From the NCBI GenBank assembly GCA_963814975.1, contig CAWFFB010000011.1:1-64000 (forward strand): DNA of 64,000 nt, written 5' to 3'. The translations under genes were made by a program, and so were the position numbers. This document shows positions 18,872 to 28,874 of this stretch, piece by piece. Numbering within the stretch: the first letter of the stretch is position 1; every line of letters begins with the position of its first letter. Source of the stretch: CAVUXJ01 sp963814975. Lineage in GTDB: Bacteria > Acidobacteriota > Vicinamibacteria > Vicinamibacterales > CAVVIG01. The notes beneath the pieces were generated by a model. It searched no databases and had not been told where the DNA came from. It worked only from the letters and a program-made list of their open reading frames with translations.

Positions 18872-20089
18872 CTACTCGGCCGCGCCGGCGATGGACACGT
18901 TCATCCCGTCGACGAGCCGATCGACGTCGCTGATCGCCACGGGTTCGCCGGCTTTGACGCCGGTGATGACTTCGACCCGGTCGTCGATCCGCTCGCCGAT
19001 CGTCAGCTCGCGCGAGGCGAGGCGCCCGCCCGCGACCACGAATACCCGATTGACGCCGTATCGGTACTGCAACGCCTTGAACGGCAGCGTGAGCACCCGA
19101 TCGACCTGACCGCTCTCGATGTGGACCCGGGCGAAGGTGCCCGGCTTGAGGAGCGCATCGTCGTTCGGGACCAGCGCCTCGAAAGAAAACGCCCGCGTGC
19201 TGGTGTTGACGGCCGGGCTGATGCGGGAAATCTTGCCGGAGATGGCCTTGTCGGGATAGGCGTCGACCTGCAGTTGAACAGGCTGGCCGACCTTGACCCA
19301 CGGCGTCATGCGTTCCGGAATCTCGGCCGTGACCTTCAGCGGGTTGACGCGCACGACGCTCATCACCGGCGATTGCGTCTTGACGTACTCGCCGAGTGCG
19401 ACCAGACGCTTCTGAACGTATCCGTCGAACGGAGCGCGAATGCTCCCGTCGCGCAGCTGCCGCTCGGCCAGCTGCACGCCGGCCCTCGAGGCGTCGATGT
19501 CCGCCCGCAGGTTCTTGGCGTTCTGCAAGGCGGACGCGTGCGCGGCCTCCCTGGCGCGCAGCGTGGCGTCGGCGTCGTCGAGCGTCTGCCGTGACACCAG
19601 TTGCCGCCGGCTCAGCTCCTCGGCACGCTTGAACGACTGCTGCGCCTGGACGAGCTCGGCCTGCGCTTTCTGAACCTCCGGCGTTCGCTCCATCGCCGGT
19701 AGATGGTCGGGGTCGGCCGCGCCATAGCTGGCGAGCGCGCGCGCGAGGGTGGCCTTCTGCTGATCGACGTTGTACTGCGCCTTTTCGCGATCGAGCTCGA
19801 GCAGGACCTGCCCTGCACGAACGCTATCGCCAAGGTCCGCCAGAAGACTTTCAACGCGACCCTCGGCTTCGGCGGAGATCGTGACTTCGTCTTCAGCAGC
19901 GAGCGTGCCTACCACGTCGATGGCGCGCGAGATCGATTCCTCGCGCACCTGTTCGACTTGAACGGGGACCGCCGCGTCTCCGCCGGGCCGAGCCTGGGCC
20001 TCCTGTGCTTTCGAACAGGCGGTCAGGAACAGGCAGGCGAAGGCGACGAGCGCGGCCGTCTGCCAGTCTGCGAAAGATCCTCGAGACAT
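18872..20089 (-). CDS. RND efflux periplasmic adaptor (membrane fusion lipoprotein)
   Basis: Bridges the RND permease to an outer-membrane channel. 405 residues. The N-terminus carries a lipobox (LFLTAC, Cys about residue 25), so the protein is probably lipid-anchored. The barrel-sandwich hybrid (VGTLAAEDEVTISAEAEGRV and IRAPFDGYVQKRLVALGEYV) flanks a long Gln/Ala-rich coiled-coil hairpin. A beta-barrel (VKVTAEIPERMTPWVKVGQPV) and the membrane-proximal domain follow. First gene of the operon. The 220 bp upstream hold no gene. Confidence 0.93.
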   Translation of the reverse strand: MSRGSFADWQTAALVAFACLFLTACSKAQEAQARPGGDAAVPVQVEQVREESISRAIDVVGTLAAEDEVTISAEAEGRVESLLADLGDSVRAGQVLLELDREKAQYNVDQQKATLARALASYGAADPDHLPAMERTPEVQKAQAELVQAQQSFKRAEELSRRQLVSRQTLDDADATLRAREAAHASALQNAKNLRADIDASRAGVQLAERQLRDGSIRAPFDGYVQKRLVALGEYVKTQSPVMSVVRVNPLKVTAEIPERMTPWVKVGQPVQLQVDAYPDKAISGKISRISPAVNTSTRAFSFEALVPNDDALLKPGTFARVHIESGQVDRVLTLPFKALQYRYGVNRVFVVAGGRLASRELTIGERIDDRVEVITGVKAGEPVAISDVDRLVDGMNVSIAGAAE

Positions 20090-20313
20090 AAGAAAACCGG
20101 AAACGATTATGGAGAAACCAGCCCCTACGTGCGTTTGAGTGCCGTGCGCGGTGCGCCAGGTCCGCCCCGATGATGAAAAGAAGAGGCCTCAGAATTGTAG
20201 CATCTCCGGGGGATTTTCGCCCAAGCGGCGGGCGAGCCCGCGCATAGTGCCCTCGGGTTGCGGGCCGACGGATTCGGGTCAGTGAGCGGAAGGTCTGTCG
20301 GCTTCAGTGGCCG

Positions 20314-21171
20314 TCACGGCTGGTCGGCGCGACGAAGGATGTGGGGCACGTCGCGTTCTCCTTCGAGACATGCCTCTTCCCACAGCTCAAAATGCTCGTG
20401 GATCCGCTCGAGGACGAGGGCCAGCTTCCAGGGACGGGTATACACCTTCGGGTCTTCGATGGTGGCTTCGTAGTTCATGGTCCTGGCGTCCACGACCGTG
20501 AAGCGCTCGACCACGTGCATGGCGTCGCTATGGAAGCTTCCGATCACGTCGAGCCAGGTCTTGTCATTGTTGTTGGTGACGTCGACGATCAAGGTGTTCC
20601 CCTCCCAGCGGCCCCGCGAATCCCCCATGAAGAGCTTGACGTTTTCCGGAAGATGCGGGCGCCCGTCGAGCGGAACCACACGATAGGAATGGTTGAATGC
20701 CGCGAGGAAGACGACGTGCCCAGGGGGTTGGAGGATCTGCACGTCGCTGGAGTACATCACCCGCGGCACACCCTGCAGGAAACAGCGCGCCTGAGGGTCG
20801 AGGTCTTCTGGTTTCGGGTTCCAGTGGTTCGCGAAAATCTTCTTCTGACGCTCGGCGGCCCACGGCTGGTACGGAATGTTCCCGTCCGCGGGCTCGACGA
20901 CCCGGCTGATCCCTCGCCTGACCGTACCGCTGGTGCCCTGGAGGCCGATGTCTTCAAGGCTGAACCGTTCGGGCCGCCGGCGCATCGACCCGGTTCCGAT
21001 GGGAACGCTCTGCCACACGCCCTGAATGTCCGGGTGGCCGTCGGCGGTCCGGGGCAGCGCGTCGCGACGAACGGCTGGGGGCTGGGATTGCCCCGCGGCT
21101 GGCGTCGCCAGCGCGAAGACGCCCGTGAGGGCCGCCGCCATCATCGTCCAGACCAACAACCAACGTGCCAT
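20314..21171 (-). CDS. Secreted protein of an acidobacterial paralogous family, function unknown
   Basis: 285 residues with a signal peptide (MARWLLVWTMMAAALTGVFA, cleavage near AAG). Recognisable repeated features of the family are TADGHPDIQGVWQS near the N-terminus, CFLQGVPRVMY, RWEGNTLIVDVTN, HSDAMHVVERF and YTRPWK. Two paralogues are at 28.0 and 28.9 kb. The repeated WxGxTLxVD and HVVERF blocks suggest a beta-rich fold, but I know no function. Transcribed away from the molybdoenzyme gene, sharing its upstream region. Confidence 0.8.
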   Translation of the reverse strand: MARWLLVWTMMAAALTGVFALATPAAGQSQPPAVRRDALPRTADGHPDIQGVWQSVPIGTGSMRRRPERFSLEDIGLQGTSGTVRRGISRVVEPADGNIPYQPWAAERQKKIFANHWNPKPEDLDPQARCFLQGVPRVMYSSDVQILQPPGHVVFLAAFNHSYRVVPLDGRPHLPENVKLFMGDSRGRWEGNTLIVDVTNNNDKTWLDVIGSFHSDAMHVVERFTVVDARTMNYEATIEDPKVYTRPWKLALVLERIHEHFELWEEACLEGERDVPHILRRADQP

Positions 21172-21373
21172 CGGGATCTCTCTCGGCAGACGCGTTCTCG
21201 GCCCGCCACCCTTTTCGCCAACGAATCATGGAGAACTTGAGGCAGCGTAGGCACCGCATCACGCGAAGTCAAGCGTATCGCCCCATTTCCGAGCATTCTC
21301 CGCTCGGATTGCTGGCGGGGGCGCGGTCTGGCATCCCACCTTCGGGGCGTGCATAATGTCTGCGGAGTTGAAC

Positions 21374-23847
21374 ATGGCGGATCAGAAGCTGATCGGGCAG
21401 AACTATACGCCGCTCGACCTCGTCGCGAAGGTCACCGGACGCGCCAAGTACGCCGAGGACTACCGCGCTGAAGGGATGCTCTTCTGCAAGCTCCTGTTGA
21501 GTCCCATGCCTCACGCGCGCGTGCGGCGCATTGACGCGAGCGCCGCCCTCGCGATGCCGGGCGTAAAGGGCATTCTCACCGCCGACGACCTGCCGCCCGT
21601 CCCCGCGGCGTTCGCGTCCGCCGAGCGTCCGTTGACGATGGAGCCGTTCTATCAGGGCGAGCCGATTCTCGCGCTGGCCGCCGTCGACGAGCTCACGGCG
21701 GTTGAGGCGATTGAGCGGATCACCGTGGACTACGAGGCGCTCCCGTTCGTCGTCGATCCGGTTGAGAGTCTGCGGCCGAACGGTTCGAATGCGCGTCTCC
21801 AGGGCAACGTCTGGTACCCGGCGCCGCTTCCGCAGGGAGCGGCGCCTCAAGGTCCGCCCGGCCGCCCCGTCGATTCGAACGCTCAAGTGGAGCGCGGAGA
21901 CCTTCGCCGAGGAACGCGAAGGCCGGCTGCCGATGGGCGAGGCGCCCGAGGAGTGGTCGTTCGGCGATCTCGACGCCGGTTTCCGCGACGCCGCGATCGT
22001 CGTCGACGAGACCTTCGTGGTGCCCTCGACGAGCCATCAGACGATGGAGAGTCGCAGCGCCATGAGCTATTGGCAGAACGGCAAGCTGTTTCTCTACGGC
22101 TCGACGCAGAGCGTGATCCGGACCGTGGAGAACGTCGCCCGCTGGGTCGGGATCGAGCAATCGCAAGTCGTCCTCATCTCGGAATACTGCGGCGGAGGCT
22201 TCGGCAGCAAGGGCACGGGCGCGGTCTCGATGGCGATTCCGGCGTTGCTTTCGAAGAAGGTTGGCGCGCCGGTGATGATGCGCATCAGCCGCGAGGAAGA
22301 ACAGTACATCGGCCGCGCGCGCACCGGGATGGTGGGCCGCGCCAAGGTGGGCTTCCGCAAGGATGGCCGCATCACGGCGATCGACCTGTTCATCGTGCAG
22401 GACAACGGCGCGTACGGACCCATGGGTGATTCGCGTACGGGCGCCAACGCGGCGTCGCTGATCTGGCAGCCGGAGGCGATGCGGTGGCGCAGCGTGAACG
22501 TCCTGACGAACACGCCTCCGCGGCAGCAGCAGCGGTCGCCCGGGCCGGCCCAGCTCAACGCGATCATGGACCCGGTGGTCACGAAGGCGGCCAAGCTGCT
22601 CGGGCTCGATCAGGTCGCGATCCGGCGGACGAACGCGCCCGAAGGGAAGGCACCGTTCGGCCCCCCCGGCGTCGGCGGGGCGCGGTCAGCGCGTGACAGC
22701 CTCGTTCGTCAAGGAAGGGCTCGATCGCGGGGCGGAGCTGTTCAAATGGGACGAACGCAAGGCGCGGGCGGGTAAACGGGAAGGATCGAAGATCCGCGGA
22801 ATCGGCGTGGCCGTCGGACCCCACGGGGCCGGATCGATCGGCTTCGACGGGATCATGACCATTCGGCCGGACGGCAAGTTGTACGTGCAGTCGGGCGTCG
22901 GCAATCTGGGAACGCATTCGATGATCGATCTGGCGCGCGTCGCCGCCGACGTGCTGGCGATGCCCTGGGACAAAGTCGAGGTCATCTGGGGCGATACCTC
23001 GAAGCACCTGCCGTGGTCCTGTCCCTCGGTCGGCAGCCAGACGACGCACGCGATGTCGCGCGCGAATTTTGCGGCGGCCAACGACGCCAGGCTGAAGCTC
23101 CAGGAGATTGCTGCGAAGGATCTCGGCGGCTCGCCGCAGGATTACACGCTTGGAAACGAGCGTGTGTTCAGCACGAGCAGCCCAGGTCGCGGGTTGGGCT
23201 ACGCGCAGGTGGCGCGGCGTGCCCTGGAGCTGGGCGGAAAATACGACGGACACGAACTCCCGGAGGACATCCACGCAGTGACGACCGCGTCGGCCAGGGC
23301 GCTCGCCGGGCTGGGGCTGATGGGAGTGGCGAAGGACAATTATCCGCGCGACGGCGTGACGTACGGGTTCGTCATGGGGTTTGCTGAAGTCGAAGTCGAC
23401 GTCGAAACCGGCGGCGTCCGCCTCGTCGAGTACCTGGGCGTCACGGATTCGGGCACGGTGATCAATCCGCGCAGCATCCGCTGCCAGATTCTGGGCGGCA
23501 GCAGCCTGGGAATCGGCCACGCGCTGATGCAGAAGTGGGTGTACGACCAGCACTACGGGGTGCCGCTGGCCAAACGCTTCTATCAGACCAAGCCCATCAC
23601 CATCCTCGACATGCCGGTGGATGGCATGCACGGAGAGGCGCTCGGTATCCCGGATCCAGAGACGCCGGTCGGCGCCAAGGGCGTCGGCGAACCGCCGGTG
23701 GGCGCCGCTTACGCCGCCGTGATGAATGCGATTGCGGACGCGGTGGGGGTCGACGTGTTTCGGCGCGCACCGGTCACGCCCGACATCGTGCTCATGTCAC
23801 TCGAGGCCGGCAAGCGGACGCACGATCCGCTGACCGCACACATCTGA
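21374..23847 (+). CDS. Xanthine dehydrogenase family molybdopterin-binding subunit, frameshifted
   Basis: Large subunit that binds the molybdenum cofactor and hydroxylates or oxidises an unknown substrate. The ATG chosen has GCGGAG 7 nt upstream; an in-frame ATG 18 nt earlier lacks a good site. About 824 codons. Family features are DLVAKVTGRAKYAEDY, the cofactor loop CGGGFGSKGTG, DNGAYGPMG and, near the end, GAKGVGEPPVGAA with the catalytic Glu. The frame breaks near 21850 and near 22670, where a C7 run and CGGTCAG lie close together. The usual 2Fe-2S and FAD subunit genes are not adjacent, so it is an orphan here or works with partners elsewhere. Confidence 0.88.
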
Positions 23848-23849
23848 AG

Positions 23850-23922
23850 AAGTTAAAACTTAGAAGTTAGAAGTTCGAAGGGAAGTCCTTCTAACTTCTT
23901 CGTTTTAACTTCTTCCTTCTTT
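23850..23922. terminator. Bidirectional hairpin of short repeats between convergent genes
   Basis: agaagttaaaactt and agaagttagaagtt on the left pair with aacttctt and aacttcttcc on the right, giving an imperfect A/T-rich stem in an otherwise GC-rich region. It sits exactly between two convergent genes, so it likely ends both transcripts. Built of 7-8 bp units like the heptad arrays. Confidence 0.55.
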
Positions 23923-24823
23923 ACTGCGAGACGCTGCTCGTCCTGACGTACTTGTTGAACCAATCCAGCGTGCGCTGCCAGGCGAGCTTGGCCGCGGCTT
24001 CGTCGTACCGCGGCGTCGTGTCGTTATGGAAGCCGTGGTTGGCCTTCGGATACACATATCCCTCGTAGCGGATCTTGTTGGCCTTGAGCGCGGCTTCGTA
24101 CGCGGGCCACGCCTCGACAAGACGGGTGTCGAGCTGGCCGTGGTGGACCAGCATGGCCGCCTTGATTTTCGGAACGTCTTCCAGCGGGGGAGCCGCGCCG
24201 TAGAACGGGGCGGCCGCGGCCAGATCCGGCATGCGAGTGGCCAGCGTATTCGAGACGCCGCCGCCGAAACAGAATCCGGTCACGCCGAGGCGTCCGGTGC
24301 CGTCGGGACGAGCTTTCAGCCAGGCGGCTGCCGCCGCGAAGTCCTCGGTCATCTTCTCGCGGTCCAACTTGCCAAACATCGCGCCGCCCTTTTCATCGTC
24401 GCCCGGATATCCGCCGAGCGATGTGAGGCTGTCGGGTGCAAAGGCCATGAAATTCGCGGTGGCCAGGCGCCGCGCGACGTCTTCGACATACGGGTTGAGG
24501 CCGCGGTTCTCGTGAATCACCAGAATCGCCGGGACCTTTCCACCGGCCGCGGGACGGGCCAGATAGCCCTTGATGGAGCCGTTGCCCTTTGGCGAGGGCA
24601 CGGTCGCATATTCGGTCTTGATGCGCTTGTCGTCCTTGGGGATCTGCTGCGCCCAGGCGTAGTTGGGCTTGAGCATCTCGAAGATGGCCGCCGCCGTCAG
24701 TCCCCCGACTGCATACTTGGCGGCGCCGTCCAGGAACGCGCGGCGACTCACGTCGCCGTGGACGTAGAGATGAAACAGATCCAGCAGCTCCTGCGGGAAG
24801 TCGGAGGCCTTCATTCGTTCCAT
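23921..24823 (-). CDS. Dienelactone hydrolase family protein, exported by Tat
   Basis: Alpha/beta hydrolase of 300 residues. Nucleophile Cys in GVTGFCFGGG, Asp in HHGQLDTRL and His in NHGFHND form the dienelactone-hydrolase triad. The N-terminal segment contains SRRAFLDGAAKYAVGGL, a twin-arginine-type signal, so the enzyme should act in the periplasm. The start has AAGGAG 7 nt upstream. It follows the SMP-30-like gene by 23 bp, so both are probably one operon acting on lactones or enol-lactones. The exact substrate is not predictable. Confidence 0.88.
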   Translation of the reverse strand: MERMKASDFPQELLDLFHLYVHGDVSRRAFLDGAAKYAVGGLTAAAIFEMLKPNYAWAQQIPKDDKRIKTEYATVPSPKGNGSIKGYLARPAAGGKVPAILVIHENRGLNPYVEDVARRLATANFMAFAPDSLTSLGGYPGDDEKGGAMFGKLDREKMTEDFAAAAAWLKARPDGTGRLGVTGFCFGGGVSNTLATRMPDLAAAAPFYGAAPPLEDVPKIKAAMLVHHGQLDTRLVEAWPAYEAALKANKIRYEGYVYPKANHGFHNDTTPRYDEAAAKLAWQRTLDWFNKYVRTSSVSQ

Positions 24824-24846
24824 GGCAACACTCCTTCAATTGGTGA

Positions 24847-25825
24847 CTATTTCGCGCGTCCCTTGGGGCCTTGCGTTTGTGTCGCGATCTTCCACATCGA
24901 CCCTCGTCCAACCACGTACAGCGTTTTCTTGTCGGCACCGGCAAAGGCGAGGTTCTGCGGCCCGCCGGTCACGCCAATCGGAATCGTACCGAGCGCCTTG
25001 CCTTGCGGACTGAAGACCTGCACGCCGACCTGCGTGGCGACGAACAGGCGGCCCGAGTCGTCAACGGCGAGGCCGTCAGCGCCACTCCTGATCCCGATGT
25101 CGGTCTTGGTCACGCCTGCGAGCTTGACGAAGTCGCGCCTGTTGCTCACGCCGCCGTCGGCTTGCACATCGAACGCGATGACGGCTTCCCCGAGGGTATC
25201 CGCCACGTAAAGGGTCTTTTCGTCGGGGCTGAGAATGACCCCGTTGGGTCGCGCGATGCCATCGGCGATCTTGATCACTTTGCTGTCCGGCCTGATGTAG
25301 AAGACCGCCGGAGGGCGAGGTATCGTCACTCCCGGACCCGGGTTCGGGCCGGGATCCGTGAAATACACGCCGCCTTTCTTGTCGACAATCAAATCGTTCG
25401 GACCCGTCAACGGCTGGCCCTCGAACCCGCTCGCGAGGACGGTCCGGGTCGGCGTGAGGATCGCGATCTCCTTCGTGGCAGGCTGGGTGGCGATCAGCCG
25501 GCCCTTCGAGTCGAACGTGACGCCGTTGGCCCCATTGGTCTTCTCGAGGAAGGAGGTGCGGTTCCCCTGGGCGTCGACCTTGGTGATGACGCTGGCGGTC
25601 TGTTCCGTGAACAGAAGGCTGCCGTCCGGCGCCGCGATCGGGCCCTCGGTCCCGCGGAGTCCCTGGGCCACCAGCTGAACGCGCGTGCCGGCGGCGACGA
25701 CCCCCGGGAATGTCCGGCGTCGTGGTTTCAGTGGGCGTGGGCGGGGGAGGCGGTCCCGCCTGCGCGAAGACGGGCGCCGACTGAAGTACGAGCAACATGG
25801 CGAACAGTCTCAATTGTGATCTCAT
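24847..25825 (-). CDS. SMP-30/gluconolactonase family protein, one frameshift
   Basis: Secreted six-bladed propeller that hydrolyses a lactone. About 326 residues. The signal peptide (MRSQLRLFAMLLVLQSAPVFA) and Pro/Thr-rich linker are in one frame and the propeller in another; the switch lies near 25705 in a CCCCCGGG run, a likely homopolymer error. Family features are LTGPNDLIVDKKGGVYFTDP, ARPNGVILSPDEKTLYVADT and GADGLAVDDSGRLFVAT. RBS AGAGGAG. First gene of an operon with the dienelactone hydrolase. Confidence 0.88.
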
Positions 25826-26066
25826 GGCTCCTCTTTCCGATTACGGCAAGGAATTATAGGCTCTTTCGGGGATCAGCGCCGCGGAAGATGAGATCGGGCG
25901 GAGCCTCCAGGTCCTGGGCCGGCAGCCAGACGGTTCAGAGACCTCAGCAACCCCAGGGGAGCGGCCAAAGGCCTGGTTTTTGGTGGTGTAACATTGGCAC
26001 AGGGCCGGGACGAAAAGTCTCGAAGCCCACGTCTCAAGGCTGAAGGCGGCCTTGAAAAGGAATGAC

Positions 26067-26516
26067 ATGGGAACAGGGGAGTGGCTCGCCGCATTGTGCG
26101 TGGTCCTTGCGACAGGCTGTCGCACAGCGGACGTGCCGGCGCCCTTCAAGCCGGTAATGGGCACCAGGGAATTGATGCAGTCGGTCCTCAATCCGAATGC
26201 CGGCGTCGTCTGGCGCGCGGTCTCGACGGTCGTGACCACTGCAGGGATAGAGGAACTGCGGCCCCAGTCCGACGATGAATGGGCGAAGGTCCGCAACGCG
26301 GCGCTCACGATTGTGAAAGGAGGCAACCAGCTGATGCTGTCTCCTCGCGCCAGCGACGGCAGCCGATGGATGAAGGCGGCGCAGGCCCTCATCGAGACCA
26401 GCAGCGCCGCTGTGCGGGCAGCGGAGGCCAGGAATGCCGATCGGCTGTTTGCCGTGGGCGGCGAGATGTACAGCGCATGCTTGGCCTGCCATGAAAACTA
26501 CATGTCCGGGGACTGA
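26067..26516 (+). CDS. Cytochrome c'-like lipoprotein
   Basis: Probably an exported haem protein of the cytochrome c'/c556 class. Starting at MGTGEWLAAL gives a lipoprotein signal with lipobox LATGC; a Met 15 nt upstream is possible. The helical body contains ELMQSVLNPNAGVVW and the single haem motif CLACH sits near the C-terminus (YSACLACHENY), as expected for this class. The PQQ-like propeller gene starts right after it, suggesting electron transfer or co-export. A second protein of this type is encoded at 31.5 kb. Confidence 0.72.
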   Translation: MGTGEWLAALCVVLATGCRTADVPAPFKPVMGTRELMQSVLNPNAGVVWRAVSTVVTTAGIEELRPQSDDEWAKVRNAALTIVKGGNQLMLSPRASDGSRWMKAAQALIETSSAAVRAAEARNADRLFAVGGEMYSACLACHENYMSGD

Positions 26517-26544
26517 CGTGCGTTTGCTGGAGCAGAGGATCGCT

Positions 26545-27753
26545 ATGGCGCGGGTATCCGCATTTCTTCTGTGCTTCGTCATCGTTTCCGTAGAGCCGCG
26601 CGCCGCCGACTGGCCGCAATGGCGTGGTCCGAACCGCGACGGCATCTCCGCTGAAACCGGCTTGCTCGCCGCGTGGCCCGCGGCCGGTCCGCCGCTGGTG
26701 TGGCGGGCGACCGGATTGGGCGAGGGCTATGCCTCGCTCGCCGTGGCTCGCGGCCGTCTTTACACGCAGGGCCAGCGTGGATCGCAACAGCTGGTCATGG
26801 CGTTCGATGTGAAGACCGGCGCCAAGATCTGGGAGACGCCGACCTCCACGCGGTCGTTCCGCGAGTCGCGCGGCAACGGTCCGCGCGGCACCCCGACCGT
26901 CGATGGGGATCGGCTGTATGCGATGGCCGCCGACGGCACCGTCGCATCGCTTGATGCGGCCACCGGCAAGATCCTCTGGTCGCAAAACGTCGCCCAGAAG
27001 TACGGCGGCCCGATGATTCCGTGGGCCTTCAGCGAATCGCCGCTGGTGGATGGGGATCGGCTGATCGTGATGCCGGGCGGTCCCGGCGCTTCGCTCGTAT
27101 CGCTCAACAAGCTCGATGGCACGCTGCAGTGGAAAGCCGGCAGCGATGAGGCGGGCTATTCCTCTGCCATTGTGGCCGACGTCGAGGGTGTCCGACAGGT
27201 CATCGCATTGAGCGGGGCGAGCGCCTTGGGCGTTCGGGTAGACAACGGGCAGGTGCTCTGGCGGTACGAGCGGGTCTCGAACGGCACGGCGAACATCGCG
27301 ACCCCGATCGTCCGCGACGGCCACGTCTTCCTGTCGACCGGTTATGGGACCGGCGCCGCGCTGCTGAAACTTGGCGCGAGCGGCGCCTCCGAGGTGTACT
27401 TCACGCGGGAGATGATGAATCACTACTCGAGCTCGGTGCTGGTCGGCGACGTATTGTATGGATTCAACAACAGCATTCTGACGGCCATGCGGTTCCGAAC
27501 AGGCGAGGTGTTATGGCGCCATCGCAGCGTCGGAAAGGGCTCGCTGATCGTCGCCAACAAGTTTCTGTACCTGCTGAGCGAGGATGGCGTGCTGGGGCTG
27601 GCCGAGGCGCGAGCCGATCAGTACCGCGAAGTGTCCCGGTTCGAGATCCCGAGCGGTCAGTTCCCCACATGGGCGCCACCGGTCATCGCCGACGGGCGGC
27701 TCTACGTGCGCGAGCAGGACCGACTGATGTGCTTCGACATCAGTGCCCGCTGA
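26545..27753 (+). CDS. PQQ-binding-like beta-propeller repeat protein
   Basis: Secreted eight-bladed-type propeller, 402 residues from the ATG preceded by GCAGAGG. A GTG 27 nt upstream is the alternative. Signal peptide MARVSAFLLCFVIVSV, then DWPQWRGPNRDG, the usual opening of this family in acidobacteria and planctomycetes, followed by Trp-docking repeats (LDAATGKILW, LDGTLQW, VDNGQVLW, RTGEVLW). It lacks obvious metal-ligand residues of true quinoprotein dehydrogenases, so it may be structural or bind another ligand. Confidence 0.85.
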   Translation: MARVSAFLLCFVIVSVEPRAADWPQWRGPNRDGISAETGLLAAWPAAGPPLVWRATGLGEGYASLAVARGRLYTQGQRGSQQLVMAFDVKTGAKIWETPTSTRSFRESRGNGPRGTPTVDGDRLYAMAADGTVASLDAATGKILWSQNVAQKYGGPMIPWAFSESPLVDGDRLIVMPGGPGASLVSLNKLDGTLQWKAGSDEAGYSSAIVADVEGVRQVIALSGASALGVRVDNGQVLWRYERVSNGTANIATPIVRDGHVFLSTGYGTGAALLKLGASGASEVYFTREMMNHYSSSVLVGDVLYGFNNSILTAMRFRTGEVLWRHRSVGKGSLIVANKFLYLLSEDGVLGLAEARADQYREVSRFEIPSGQFPTWAPPVIADGRLYVREQDRLMCFDISAR

Positions 27754-27923
27754 ACCATTTCCAACGATGCGGTGTGGCGCATCTTCGTTCGAAACCGCGA
27801 CGACAGGAAGCGTGCGTCGCGGCGCATCGGCGAGCGGCGCCGGCGCCGTCCGTAACCGTGGGAATCGTCTCGACAGACAGGCAAAAACGGCTGTGCGATC
27901 CCGTCGTGAATCGATGTCAACCC

Positions 27924-27952
27924 TTGACATTTGAGTGATTTAAGAGGACTAT
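27924..27952 (+). promoter_or_regulatory. Candidate sigma70 promoter before the secreted-protein cluster
   Basis: TTGACA, 17 nt, GACTAT, about 60 bp upstream of the first gene of the 28-30.5 kb cluster. The -35 is perfect and the -10 weak. The rest of this intergenic gap shows no gene. Confidence 0.5.
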
Positions 27953-28013
27953 CTGCTGCGGGAAAGTTCAGTCTCCAGACCAACCCACACCTTCCGAAAC
28001 AGGGGCCGATCCG

Positions 28014-28823
28014 ATGCGGAACCGGTATGCACGGGTGATGACGATCGCGGCCACGTTCGGCCTGGCCGTGGCGACGGTCAGCGGCCAAGGACCGTATCGA
28101 GCCCCGCGGACGGCTGACGGCAAGCCCAATCTGAACGGGATCTGGCAGGCGATCAACTCGGCCCACTGGAACATCGAAGCACACTCGGCGGCGCCGGGCG
28201 TGCTGAACGAGCAACTGGGGGCGGCGTATTCGATCCCGGGCGGCAACGGAGTCGTCGAAGGTGATCTGCCGTATCGCCCCGAGGCGCTGGCCAAGAGGAA
28301 CGAGAATTTCACGAACCGGCTGAAGCTCGATCCCGAGGTCAAGTGCTATCTGCCAGGCGTGCCGCGCGCGATGTACATGCCATATCCGTTTCAGATCGCG
28401 CAGAATCCCAAGCACCTCATGATGTTCCATGAGTTTGCGGGCGCCGTGCGCACGGTCTACATGGACAAGGCGGATCAGATCGAGGCGCCGGCCGACAGCT
28501 GGATGGGCTGGTCCAACGGCCGATGGGACGGCGACACGCTGGTCATCGATACCACGGGCTACCTGGATACGACATGGTTCGATCGCGCGGGCAACTTCCA
28601 CAGCGACGTGCTGCATACAGTCGAACGCATCACGCCGCGCAGCGCCGACACGCTGCTGTACGAAGTGACGGTCGACGATCCCAAGGTATTCACGCGGCCC
28701 TGGAAGATGAGCATGCCGCTCTACCGGCGCGTGGAGCGGAATGCGGAGCTCGTCGAGTATCGCTGCATCGAGTTTGCGGAGGACGCGGTGTACGGTCATC
28801 TTCGCAAGCCAGGCGCGAAGTAG
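28014..28823 (+). CDS. Secreted protein, paralogue of the 20.3-21.2 kb gene
   Basis: 269 residues with signal peptide MRNRYARVMTIAATFGLAVA. Family blocks are TADGKPNLNGIWQA, CYLPGVPRAMYMPYPFQI, RWDGDTLVIDTTGY, HSDVLHTVERI and FTRPWKMSM. The ribosome binding site is weak. It opens a run of three genes encoding secreted proteins, spaced about 50-70 bp, probably one transcript. Function unknown. Confidence 0.82.
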   Translation: MRNRYARVMTIAATFGLAVATVSGQGPYRAPRTADGKPNLNGIWQAINSAHWNIEAHSAAPGVLNEQLGAAYSIPGGNGVVEGDLPYRPEALAKRNENFTNRLKLDPEVKCYLPGVPRAMYMPYPFQIAQNPKHLMMFHEFAGAVRTVYMDKADQIEAPADSWMGWSNGRWDGDTLVIDTTGYLDTTWFDRAGNFHSDVLHTVERITPRSADTLLYEVTVDDPKVFTRPWKMSMPLYRRVERNAELVEYRCIEFAEDAVYGHLRKPGAK

Positions 28824-28874
28824 AAGCAACAGGAAGCCATCACGTCGCGTCCATTACGCAGGAGGAGTCTGTCG

